DNA from: Fratercula arctica
Taxonomy: Eukaryota > Chordata > Aves > Charadriiformes > Alcidae
Length of the DNA: 64,000 bases
Direction: 5' to 3'
Assembly (NCBI GenBank): GCA_947846985.1
Contig: CANTUZ010000007.1
Span: forward strand, 28,958,355-29,022,354
The translations under genes and the position numbers were made by a program. Of this stretch, positions 1-10,332 are shown piece after piece. Each line of letters starts with the position of its first letter. Within the stretch, counting starts at the first letter, position 1. Below the pieces are notes generated by a model. It worked only from the letters and a program-made list of their open reading frames with translations, was not told where the DNA came from and made no database searches.

Positions 1-149
1 ATTTTCCTGAGGAAAATACTTGTCTCTTAAGTCTCTCAAGCCCCTGGGTTTCTATGGCCCGCCAGTCTCCTCCACCAGCCCACCTTCTCACGCCTCAGGT
101 AAATTTACTGACATGCACGATTCTTCTCTCTGGAATGTTATTGAAGGTG

Positions 150-340
150 GCCGGAGGTTTGGGGGGAGGCCACCCCAGAGCCCAGGGTGACAGTCACCTG
201 GTGAGGACTTGTGGCCCTGCGAGGAAGGAAGCCAGCCCGGGAAAGAAGCAGAGCAGGGCTGGGGCCGCTGAGGCTGGGCTGCAGGGCCGCGGTAGGCCGT
301 GGGGGGCCGTGCTGGGCCAGGCCGCTTCCCCCTGACCACA
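150..340. other. Short GC- and CpG-rich block
   Basis: This stretch is much richer in G+C than the rest of the window and holds a cluster of CpG dinucleotides, especially between about 215 and 330. It could be the edge of a CpG island or a GC-rich exon beginning outside the window. It is short for a CpG island. Frames that open here (54-335 plus, 88-339 minus) are rich in Gly, Pro, Arg and Ala, as any GC-rich DNA would give, and none is recognisable. Confidence 0.45.
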
Positions 341-373
341 ACTTGTTCGTCCTCGTTCTGTCAACACTCAGGC

Positions 374-443
374 GAGTGTTTGAGGTGGTCTCTCGTAGTC
401 CAGGACTCGAGTGAGTGTTTGAGGTGGTCTCTCATAGTCCAGG
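374..443. repeat. Two-copy tandem duplication, 39-bp period
   Basis: The 31-bp block at 374-404 recurs at 413-443 with a single difference (G to A). The copies are separated by 8 bp, giving a 39-bp period. The near identity suggests a young duplication or the start of a minisatellite. It lies directly beside the GC-rich block. Confidence 0.85.
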
Positions 444-589
444 TCTCTACACAAGGTATCCCCTAAGCCACAAAGTTGTGTCTGTGCTTGTTTAGCCAGT
501 TAAGCCCAAGCATCCGAGACCTTCTCAACAGAAAAGTGTTTACTGTTTTTGTTTTGTAACTGGGACTATTTCACGCTTTATTATTTTAG

Positions 590-678
590 GGGGCAAGCAT
601 GCCTCTGATCGCATGCCTTGTCTCCCTTTCTGGCTAATTTCCCTCCTCTCTGCGTTGCCTGAGGCTGTTCTACCTCAG
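590..678 (+). other. Exon-like unit with splice sites on both sides
   Basis: A pyrimidine-rich tract ending in TTTTAG precedes position 590, and CAG|GTGAGT follows position 678, close to the vertebrate 5' splice consensus. The enclosed 89 bp are open in one frame (offset 2) and stop in at least one other. The peptide is not recognised. Pseudo-exons of this quality are common in introns, so this may not be transcribed. If real it would be an internal plus-strand exon just downstream of the GC-rich block. Confidence 0.15.
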
Positions 679-2325
679 GTGAGTGGGATGTTAAGGCTGC
701 CTTTGAATTTCAGCATTGCGTACATCACATCACAGAGGCCTCATCCGCTGTGGCATGGAAGGCAGTTACTTTCTATACTGAATTAAGACAGCTTGCCTAT
801 GTTTTGAACTTTAATTATTTGAGTCATACTGAAGTCATTCAGAAGGTGTAGCCTGAAGTTTTATATGCATATGTCAGCAAATGTGTGCAGAATCAGGCTC
901 TAATCTCACAAATGAGTTTTGTGGTGAAACTTAAGAGACAGGCAGAGTTTTATAGATTGTAGGGAAGGAAAAAGAACAGGTTTTCAAGAAAACAAAAGAT
1001 TAATAGAAATCATACATAGGACTCTTTAAGCTATTCAGTGGGGCCTAGACAATTGTCCTTTATTTCTGTTCTAGTGTTATCCGTGACAATGACAGACGCC
1101 ATATGCGAGCAGCAAATACACCCAGCCTAACTCATCTCTTCTCTGCTTAATCACTCTGTTCTAACTGAAAGAAGATGGATGTTTAAGAGTTAAAATAGAA
1201 AGAGCCTATCAGCGTATTATACCATGAGGTATGTTATGAAACTCAAATCATATTGTGTGTCTTAATTCCTTAATGAAACTGAGTGAAAAACTTCAAAATC
1301 TCTAGCTATCTTATGATGGATACATCTTAGTATTAATTATCCCATATCCTAACCTTTCCCTGTATCCTGATTTTCTTTACTTTATACATTCCCTGTTTTT
1401 TGACCAGATGTATTTCCTCATCTTTTCTTCTTTTTATCATCTTCCTGACTGTTTATTTAGCATGCTTTTTCCCATTAACTTCTGTTATTGATGATATTTA
1501 GACAATTGGTTGCGCTTCTCAATGCTTTGTCTGCCTGCCTCTTTTTTACATGTGAATCTCAACTTAAATTTTAAAGGAAAAAAGAAAAACTTTACTACCT
1601 GTTTACAATTCTTTCATGAACAGTTACAATTCAGGAAGACATGAACTTGTTAGGAACTTCGATTCCATTTTCAATACTGATTTCAGCATGAAGAAACCAA
1701 TCTTTGCTGTCTAATTTTTCCTGATAAGATGGTTTCTTAAGGTAACATTTGAGAAAAACCATAGGTTTGAAAATCTATTGTAAAGGATCAAAAAAGAAAG
1801 AAGGAAAAAAAAATCATCCTCAAAATTCTTACAATGATGCCATGATTATTATTTAAAAGGGAGGGACATAGAGGAAAGAACAGAAAAAGTACTCGTTCTC
1901 CTATGAGTTGTATCTAGTACCAAGTTCTCAGTCTTTAAATGGCCTGGTTTGTCCTTTAGTTTCTCATGGTCACAAAATCTGGTCTTCATTTGCCTGTGTC
2001 CCTGAATATTTTCTTTATCTTAAACTGCTGCTTTCACGGAAAGTTTCTGGCACGGGTTCTTGTATTTTCCTGTTAGTATCATGCCAATATCCTTGCATCT
2101 TCATCAAATTAGGTGAGTGATGTTTTCTGGCAGACTGGAGTAGTCATATAATGCAATTATATTTTATACTTTGATATTTCCAAACTGTTATGGTTATGTT
2201 AGCTAGTTAACACCTTTTTTTTTAATAGTGGTAAAGAGAAGTATGAGACAAGTAAGGTGAAGAACATTGTTCTTAATAGTGGCACGAAATTTTAGGTGCA
2301 TGAAATGGAGTGATTATACCATATC
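679..2325. other. AT-rich non-coding DNA, nothing recognised
   Basis: Both strands carry frequent stops and short A/T runs. I see no known repeat family, tRNA or convincing exon. Short ATG frames (for example 1908-2120) have chance composition. Confidence 0.6.
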
Positions 2326-2350
2326 GGGGCCAGGGCGGGGGGGCAGGGGG
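2326..2350 (+). other. G-quadruplex motif
   Basis: Four G-runs of 4, 3, 7 and 5 bases are separated by loops of 3, 1 and 2 bases, which satisfies the usual G3+N1-7 rule with very short loops. It is isolated in AT-rich surroundings. No promoter or gene start is visible beside it. Confidence 0.8.
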
Positions 2351-5330
2351 AGGATCTTTGACATGACTGTGGGTTTTTTTCTAAAAACTGCATTATGGAG
2401 TGTTGCATGCCATCAGGAGAAAACTGTCTCCTTAATTAGTATCAGGTTTTGTATATCTTGCCACGACTAACAGTTTGTCAGTTGGTAAATAAATATTTGA
2501 CTCAAATGTAATCAGTGACTTCAGCATTTACACATTGTATAGCTGTCATAATATTGGGAAATTAGATTTTTCCTAGGCCAGTGCAAGCCTTAATGTTCTA
2601 TCTGCCACAAAGCTTAGGTAGATCCTGACACGCTTTTAAAAATTTATACTGTAACAGTACATTTAGTAATGGTAATAAACTGACTAAATATTATATTTCA
2701 TTGTAATGTGCATTTCTAAGGAGTTATAAGTTATTCAGTCACTATGTAAAGAAAATGCGTGTAGATAGCAAGACATGAGATCTCTGAATTGGTCTCACTG
2801 TTAAATCAAATTATGTGCTATATTAAAAAAATGACAGTATTAACTGAGGCAGAGTAGAATAATTCTGCCAAAGTAAATTCCCTAAGAGCTGAGCTATTTT
2901 CCTTTGTATCATTGCAACTTTTTGAGTAACCAGTCTAAAGAACAAGGAGACTTTCTGCTTTTCACTGCAAAGTATTTAGAAATTCAATTAATTGCAAACA
3001 AATTTAAAAATATTTTCTTATTAAAATAAGTTTCTCGTTTTTATGACCGAGATTTGGAGCTTGACTCTAAGGACACACCACAAGACAAAGCACCAAGCAT
3101 CTGCACTAGCTTAATAATCTCTTGTCCTGCCTTTGCACTATTACTGTGGTCATGCCGTGGCATGACATTTCCTCATTTGGGCTGGAGCAATTTCTGCAGG
3201 ATTGTGCTCTAAACTGCATCAAAGTTTTGCTGTGTTTTCTTTTGGAACCTGATCTGGGTCACGGCAAGGCCTTACAGTGTAAACTAAAGGGGATGTAAAC
3301 CATGAAAAAGGCCAAAAATAGAAAGCAAATTATTAAATCAGAGTTGTCACTAATCCCCTCTATCGGGGAACTCCTTCCTTACCTAATGGTAGAAGAATCG
3401 TGCCACAGCCTGAGGTGGACTTTCACACTTCTGCAATATTGTATATGTCATGTTAGGTGTCTGTCGTTCAGGAAAGTGTCAGTAGTTTTCATAACAACTA
3501 GTCCCAGTTTTTGAGAAGTAATTGTTTGGATTTATTGAAAGCCTGTCTTTGAGTAACTGAGCTTACTAATTGAATATAGATTTCAAAACACTTATTCAAG
3601 TGAACAGTAGTGCTGAAATAAATTTTGTCAAAAAACTTAACTAAATCTGTCAATTCAGAACACAGAAAAATATCTAAGAAACTACAGAAGACGATTTTTC
3701 CCTTAATGGTCTAAAAGGGTTTTTATTATAATATGGAAAACTTTTTTTTTCCTGAAGACAAAGTGCCTCATTTCTGTGGAATGTTTGTCTATGCTGCCTA
3801 TATCCTCCTTTCTCCTGATAAAATTTCCAGAAAGTTATGCATATTCTTATTAAATGTGTGAACAGACCCTAATATTTATTTCAGGTAATGGAAAAAGTAG
3901 TTGGAAATTGGATTTCTGTATTTTGCAAAACACACAGAAAATAAATTATCCTCTAACTTATTCTAATCTTTGAGCACTAACCTTTACATTATTTACTGTT
4001 CAGGAATGTTCGAAAAAATCTCATTTATTGAATGAAATTATTTTTGAGAGGTTTACTGTCAGTTGCCTTGCTGCTTGCTTGGGCAGCTCATGTCAGCTCA
4101 AGGCTTCAAAACCATAACTTTGATTTTCTCAAAGGACTTCAGAAAAGTTTATATTTTCTGTTGAAACTAATAATCAGGTAAGTTCTATTAAAAAATCCTT
4201 TGAACATATTTGACTCTGCCTGTTTCCCCAGGACAATATGTGATAGAAATTGTGAAAAGGCGTGTGTGGGTATCTGATGCCTAATGCTACTGAGAAGCCT
4301 GACTTTGCCTAGTAAGCTGTCAGTCCAAGAATAGTCCAGGGCCCTAGAATTTACTTTAAAATCAAACACAATTCTCTTGATATCTGTAGCATTTTTTTGA
4401 TGGTGAAGAACACGAACTATAAACTTCATCTTGGACATACTCCAAGTAATATTTCACTGGTTTTCTCGAAAGAGTTGAAGACAACTGATTTTAAGCAAGT
4501 CAATATTTTTGTGTAGTGTTAATATAAACCAATAAACTAAACTAGACTTTTGTTATCAAGAATGGGTAACTAGGGCCTTTGAAAAAATCTCATATTCAGT
4601 GAGATAAGAAGGCTGGGATATTTTATCTTACAGAAAGAATAAATAAGAAGGGGCACAATAAAAGAAATCACAATAAATGATTCTGTGCCTAGGTAGATTA
4701 GTTTATTTGTTTAGGGCTTTATTCACTCCTCCTAAGAAAATAAGGATGCAGTCAATTTGAAGTGTATGAATGAAAGCAATTTCTTTACTATTCCAAATTA
4801 ATGTATTGAATTTGCTGCTGCCAGAAAAAGATGGGGACTGTTTCTTAAGATTCAAGAAGGGGAGTTGACGCTTACTGGTTAATGATAACACCTACTTTTC
4901 TAAGCTAACAAAATGTCTAGTAATTCAACAGTATGTTTAATGTTGTTATAGAAAAGCATTTTACAGGAAATATATTTTCTCACTACTTAAGCAATGAAAA
5001 ACTGAGGCAAAGAAAGTATAGAGGCTTCTCTCTAGTGATTCAGTTTTTACCTGACTTGACAGTAGTCCTAAGCGCTGAGATCTAGTCTGGTATTTTCTCC
5101 ATTGATTTGGGAAAAATATGGGCACTCTGCTTCAGAAGACAATTTAACATGTCACCAGTGTTGGCTAGAAGGAATATGTAAATGGGGCAATTTAACTTGG
5201 AGCAATCTGAGCACTGTGACCTTTCCTTGGAGCCACCTGCTGTTGCCTGGTTTCACAAAAGTAAAATGGATCATAGAGAACCAATGCTATGGTCACGTGT
5301 GTTGGTACTACGCTACTAAGCTTAGGGACG
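2351..5330. other. AT-rich non-coding DNA, nothing recognised
   Basis: No repeat, RNA gene or credible coding frame is visible. ATG frames at 3302-3514 and 4139-4438 are short, unrecognised and lack supporting splice or promoter context. Confidence 0.6.
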
Positions 5331-5336
5331 GAAAAA

Positions 5337-5370
5337 CCCCAAAACCAAAAAAACCAAACCCCAAACCAAA
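5337..5370. repeat. A/C-rich low-complexity tract
   Basis: A-runs are interrupted by CC and CCCC blocks. The same type of tract, as T-runs broken by GG, occurs at 15822-15869. It lies inside the longest plus-strand ATG frame of this region (5102-5590), whose Lys/Pro-rich segment is simply this repeat translated. Confidence 0.7.
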
Positions 5371-7035
5371 TAACTGCACCTTGTTATTACTGCAAATAAC
5401 AGTAATATGTCCATTTCCACATATTCTTTCAAGGCCTGGTGTCTTTGAATATACTGTATCCCAGTTGGTCAAAAAGTATTCATTTTGTACTTCACTGATG
5501 CATTGCCTTTTCTTTTTTCCATCTGGTAAGAAATCCTTTGTTTTCTTTTTCTCCTTCTCTCCCCTTCTTTTAAGTAATAGTTTAATTTAATTTTTCAGCA
5601 CAACAGCTTCAAAAAATTGAGACGTTTCCTTCTGAATTGTAGTTCAGTTGTCTCATTTTGCTATGCTAGTCTGTTTATCCAAGGAGTTCAGCAATAGGGA
5701 TTGAAATTGTGTAAGATGGCGTTAGCGACAAGAAAAATAGAGTACTGACCAGCCAAGAAAGTCAGCTGAGAATAAGGCATAATAAACTAGGAAAACTTAG
5801 AGTGAGGAAAAAAGAAATAAAAAGGGAATTAGAAGAGTTACTTGTGGTGGAAGACAACAGTGAAGAAGATAGAGAAGCAAACAAGAGGCAGTCAAACACG
5901 CTGGCAGGGGTAAAGAAAGTATTTAACATCCTTTGTCCAGCAAATATTTGCTGGTGTATTAAGAAGTCCAGAAGATATAATGTCTAACAAATCTGAACTC
6001 CCAAAACATCCTGTAGCCATAGAAAAGGAGAATGTAGTCTGGATCAATGCTGGTAGATTGATACTGTATTTTCCTGCCAAAGAGTTAATGACAGGCTCTC
6101 TTTTTATTCACTTTTCTCCCTTCTGTGTTATGAATGGCTAGCAGGAATGCTTTTATACTTAAGATGTTTTCAGAAGGGAGCAAAAACCCTCTTTATTTTA
6201 TGTTTTATTTTGCTGATCACACACAGTGTATCTTAATGGGGGGGATACTCTCTTCCTGTGAATGGTTATTGCGAACAATTATACACCTAATCATTAATTG
6301 TTGGCTTTAAACTTCACTTTAATTAGTAGGTTTCACTGATAGTTTCCTAGATTTGTTCCTTGATACCAGCAGTGACTAAGTCCTAAATGACATCTGTAAC
6401 TAGGAAACTTAAGCACACCAGGCTCCCACTCTGCTTCCCAAATTGAGCTCTTTGTTTCTCACTGTGCATTTGTGTAGGTGGTGACTTATCTTACTTGTTA
6501 ATGCAGAAGGCTGATAAAGCTTAAGATAGTCATAGTATTTCTTAAAAACACGCTGCAGTTCAGTGGAAACAAATTCAGTAATCTGTTAGGAAACCAGACC
6601 GTCTTGTTTTCCTATGCCAGGATCACTTCTGAGTCATCTCATCTATGCATTTATTTATCATTCCCTTTGTTAAAACAGAAGTTAAAAGGGATGAACACAT
6701 TAAGTACTTTAACTTAATTAAAAACTGTCTGCAACGTAGGTAAGATCTGGGGAGAAATAAAAGGAAATGGGTGTTTGGTGTCTGACAAGAGCAGACAATG
6801 GAGCCTAAACCTGCAAACTGAGCTAGAAAGCTAAACTTAAGCAAACTCAAAAGAGCCAAGCCCATGGTTACATTTTAAAGCACTGGATGCAAATTTAAGC
6901 ATCCTGTGAAATGGTGAAATTATATCACTGTGTCTGGAAAGCAGCCAACAGTATTCTGCACATGTTGGAAAGGAGATGAAGTAATCCCTGACTAAGGATT
7001 GCAAGAGTCTCTTTATGAACATTAAGCCATGCGGC
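5371..7035. other. AT-rich non-coding DNA, nothing recognised
   Basis: No repeat family, RNA gene or supported exon is visible in this stretch on either strand. Confidence 0.6.
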
Positions 7036-7053
7036 AAAAAAAAAAAAAAAAAA
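7036..7053 (+). repeat. Poly(A) tract, 18 A
   Basis: An uninterrupted run of 18 A. I looked for AATAAA or ATTAAA within about 40 bases upstream and found none, so a retrocopy tail is not supported. Confidence 0.85.
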
Positions 7054-7257
7054 GAAGAAATTGAATTCAGAGGCAAGGCCACACTGTCTTGTACTTGGTT
7101 TTATTCTATATGTAGCAGGGGATATAAAAAAAAGATTTTCATCTATGTTTGGAAGATATCCTGCCTGGAACAATAAAAAGACACAAAAAACTGGAATGTA
7201 TGAGACCGCCTTGTAAACCTCTATGAGCTAAACCCAGAGAGATCTGTATTAAGTTGG

Positions 7258-7274
7258 TTTTTTTTTTTTTTTTT
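7258..7274 (-). repeat. Poly(T) tract, 17 T
   Basis: An uninterrupted run of 17 T. The flanking bases read on the minus strand contain no poly(A) signal, so it is treated as simple sequence. Confidence 0.85.
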
Positions 7275-8160
7275 CTCAAATACAGTGCTAAAACTCAAGG
7301 AGACAAATCTTGTGGTCTGACTGCTGCTTTAGCTACCTAAATCCAAAAATTGTATACCTCCACTGCCAGCAGTAAAGTCCCCTTGATCTCCAAATTGTCG
7401 TTCTTAAATCTCACCAATGTCAAAAGCTAGGCGATTCTCTCAGACTTAAACTTCCGATCCTTTGTCACTAATGGAGAATAAAGTAGCAACATCACAAATA
7501 TATTGATGGGACGTATATAAAAAAGAATAAAAGAAAACTATTTTTGTCATAATTAAGGAAGAGTGCCAATTAAAACATTTTGGATGTATCTAGCCATGTT
7601 AAAGTTAAATCTGTGCCTTAGCATGTAATAAATTGTGCATCAGGTCATGGGAGCATGGGAGGAATAGACATGTACATATCTACATTGGTTTTTGAACTTT
7701 TTCTTTGATGTATACACAGGCAGGTTTTTTTCAGCAGTCCCAGGCCTGCAGCAGCAGACTATTTTATATAAGAAAGAATAATGTAAACTTTCTGTTCAAC
7801 TTTCAGCATTATGGTGCTGGGAGGCGCAGGTTACTGAATACATCAGTTATTTCTATGTTTGGCGTTTTGTCATTGAACAATGATTAGCATGTAATTCTAG
7901 CTTATTAACCATATTTTTCATTTAAAGTGCTTAACCTTTTTTTCCTATGACACTGCTTAAGTGGCATTGATTTTAAGATAATCTGAATGTCTACTAGTGA
8001 AGACCTCATAATGGCATGTAACATACCAGTGACACAAGGAAAATTTGATTTAAGTTTCTACTGCAACCTGCAATGAGATAGGAAAATTCAGAGATCCAGA
8101 TTACGTGATGACACATAGTTAAAACAAAGAAAAGGATAAGTAATAATAGTAAGGAAAATC
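7275..8160. other. AT-rich non-coding DNA, nothing recognised
   Basis: Ordinary AT-rich sequence without a recognisable repeat or coding signal. The 60-codon frame at 7705-7887 has chance composition. Confidence 0.55.
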
Positions 8161-8350
8161 TTTTTTTTTTTTTTTTTTTTTCAAACAAGTGCAGTAGAGA
8201 AATTAGAGGAAGTTTATTACCTGTGTTTGATCACAATGTGTGTGAGAACACAATGTCAACCAGAGTATCTGCACTGAATGATGCTGCAGTTTCAATTACT
8301 TCAGCACCTTGGTTGTAGGCAGGAGATGAGACTTCAGGATCTGATGACAT
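8161..8350 (-). other. Short protein-like frame followed by poly(A) signal and poly(A) tract
   Basis: Read on the minus strand, a 39-codon frame starts with ATG at 8350-8348 and stops with TGA at 8233-8231. AATAAA follows at 8218-8213, and after 31 more bases comes a run of 21 A (8181-8161). The frame is rich in Ser, Ala, Val, Asp and Glu with no low-complexity runs, unlike its neighbours, but I do not recognise it. The order of frame, signal and A-run resembles the 3' end of an mRNA copied back into DNA. A potential 5' splice site (CAG|GTAATA) also lies between the stop and the signal, so a genuine minus-strand exon is an alternative. Coincidence is possible: AATAAA is frequent in AT-rich DNA. 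Confidence 0.2.
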
Positions 8351-10305
8351 TCAGAGCCAAGTGAGTTTTACCAGTTAACTACGTGAACCAGTTATCTAAG
8401 GTATATTGTGCTGTAGCTTTACAAAGCAAAAGCTAATCTGTAGTAGTTGCCCTTGTGTATGCTTTTACTCCACAGAAAATAGCAGATAACTCAAATAGCA
8501 GATCACTCCAAGTGGGTGATGTATTTTGCATTTCTGCATGAGAACAAAATGTGTATGGGCAGTTACTACGTGGTAGTTAGTGCCCCATGTATCTGCATTT
8601 TGTGTTTTGGCTGTTTTCATGATTATTGAGTATGTAATGCTTCCAGTTTCACAAGGGAATGCCCAGATTCCTTAGGTTCAAAAAATAAGAAAACCTTTAC
8701 ACAGATCTCTAGTAGTTGGTTCTGTTGCATAGATATTTGTGGACCGAGTGCTTATTTAAAAAACAAATTTATTTGAATCTTTGTGTCAGGTAACGCTTGC
8801 ACGGGGGATAGAATCTCTTGAACAGTTTTGTTGGTTGCTGTCTAGGTGGTAATAGAAGTCTCTGTTGCAGGTATCCTTGCAATGACACATTCAGCTCCCC
8901 AAACTTGTTCTGCTGAATCCTTTTATTCAGCTGGCCAGTAGTCCTATGTGACCAATCCAGCACATGCATCATCTGTAGCTATTGATTAGCTTAAATTACA
9001 AACAAAACTTCTAGCTATCTGAGCTATATACAAAAAGACTGTTTTACCATTTCTGCATCTGCAAAACATGTCCTGCCATTTGGGGGTCCCTGGGCCAGCA
9101 GGTTAGTGCTCTAAGGGTGTGTGCTCAGAGGCACAGCCCTGGTACCCTGTTACACCAGTTACAGCTCTAGGGCAAATTTGAGTGTCGTACTCAAATCTCA
9201 CTGACAGCTTCAGTTCCATAGCTCTGACCACAGTTATGTTCAACTTTTCTGGAATTCAGAGATCGTATATATATGAACGCAGGCAGTCATTTCTAAACTG
9301 CTGAACTGTTTTCATTCACTAGCTCTGTACTCATTCTTTTCTAATCTGTGTTATATCAGCAATGCTGTCTTTGGTAAATGGTTATCTAGAGAGAAGTTGA
9401 TTGTACTTACAGTAATTGTGTCCAATGTCTGTTATTATTAATGCAAGTAATTTTCATAACTCACTGTGTATCATACAGAAAATGCACACCTCAATGCCAT
9501 CTTAAGGAAGATCTGTGATAGGGTGAGGCTTTTCAATTCTGCCTGTGATGTTTGTTAAATTAAAGTTTGTGTTTCAGCTCAAAGCTAGTTGGCGCATAGT
9601 GACACTGAAGACCAATTACTGTCGGAGTTCCTGTTGTGATGTTTAGTTTCTTAGCCTCTGAGAGAGTGAAAAGAAAAAAAGAAAAAAAGTAGTAATTAGT
9701 TTTATAAGTGTCATAGTCCCTTTCTTAGCTTGATCAGTCAGAAACAAGAAAACAAATTAAGTAGGTAGAGATACTAAATTAGGGAGAAGGCACTATTGAC
9801 ATAAATGTGGGCATGGAGTATTATCTTCTGCATTTCCTTTGCTAGGCAGCCAGTGGTACTGCAGTACAGTATCACAGCTAGCAGGAGGGGTTTGCGTGTT
9901 TGTTTTTTTTTCACCTGTTCGTTAAATTAAACCAGCTGTTTCTACAATAAAAATGATAAATAATAACAAAACCCCATACTGCTTTATAACCAGTGCTCAC
10001 ACATTGTAAATGCACAGACATTTCAATTATTGTAATTTGCTGGCCAAGCAAACATATATTACAGCTTGGAAGATTCCTTTGTTCTATTATTTTCAAGCAC
10101 ATTTATGAGGCATCTTTAGGCAAGGTATTATCACGTGTCTGTGGTTTACTGATGAGATTATAGTAATTGTCCTTTTTGACAGTTGCTCTGTTGACCTCAC
10201 ACATTATACCCCATTCTGAAGTGAATTTGTCTTGCCATGCCAGGACAAGATTGGGCATAGTTTAACTGGAAGTCTTAACCACTGAACTCACTGCATGTAA
10301 CATAC
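8351..10305. other. AT-rich non-coding DNA, nothing recognised
   Basis: Ordinary sequence. A slightly more GC-rich stretch near 9080-9240 contains an 8-bp inverted repeat (9176-9183 with 9189-9196), too short to interpret. Confidence 0.55.
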
Positions 10306-10332
10306 TTATTATTATTATTATTATTATTATTA
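10306..10332. repeat. (TTA)9 microsatellite
   Basis: Nine uninterrupted TTA units, 27 bp. Perfect purity suggests length polymorphism is likely. Confidence 0.92.

Noticed and set aside
5102..5590. 162-codon plus-strand frame with Trp/Cys-rich start and Lys/Pro-rich middle
   Set aside because: The Lys/Pro part is an A/C-rich simple repeat and the end is T-rich DNA read as Phe/Ser/Leu.
7036..7053. Poly(A) tract considered as a retrocopy tail
   Set aside because: No AATAAA or ATTAAA in the preceding bases and no upstream mRNA-like sequence.
9176..9196. 8-bp inverted repeat with a 5-base loop
   Set aside because: Too short to distinguish from chance; no terminator or RNA context applies here.
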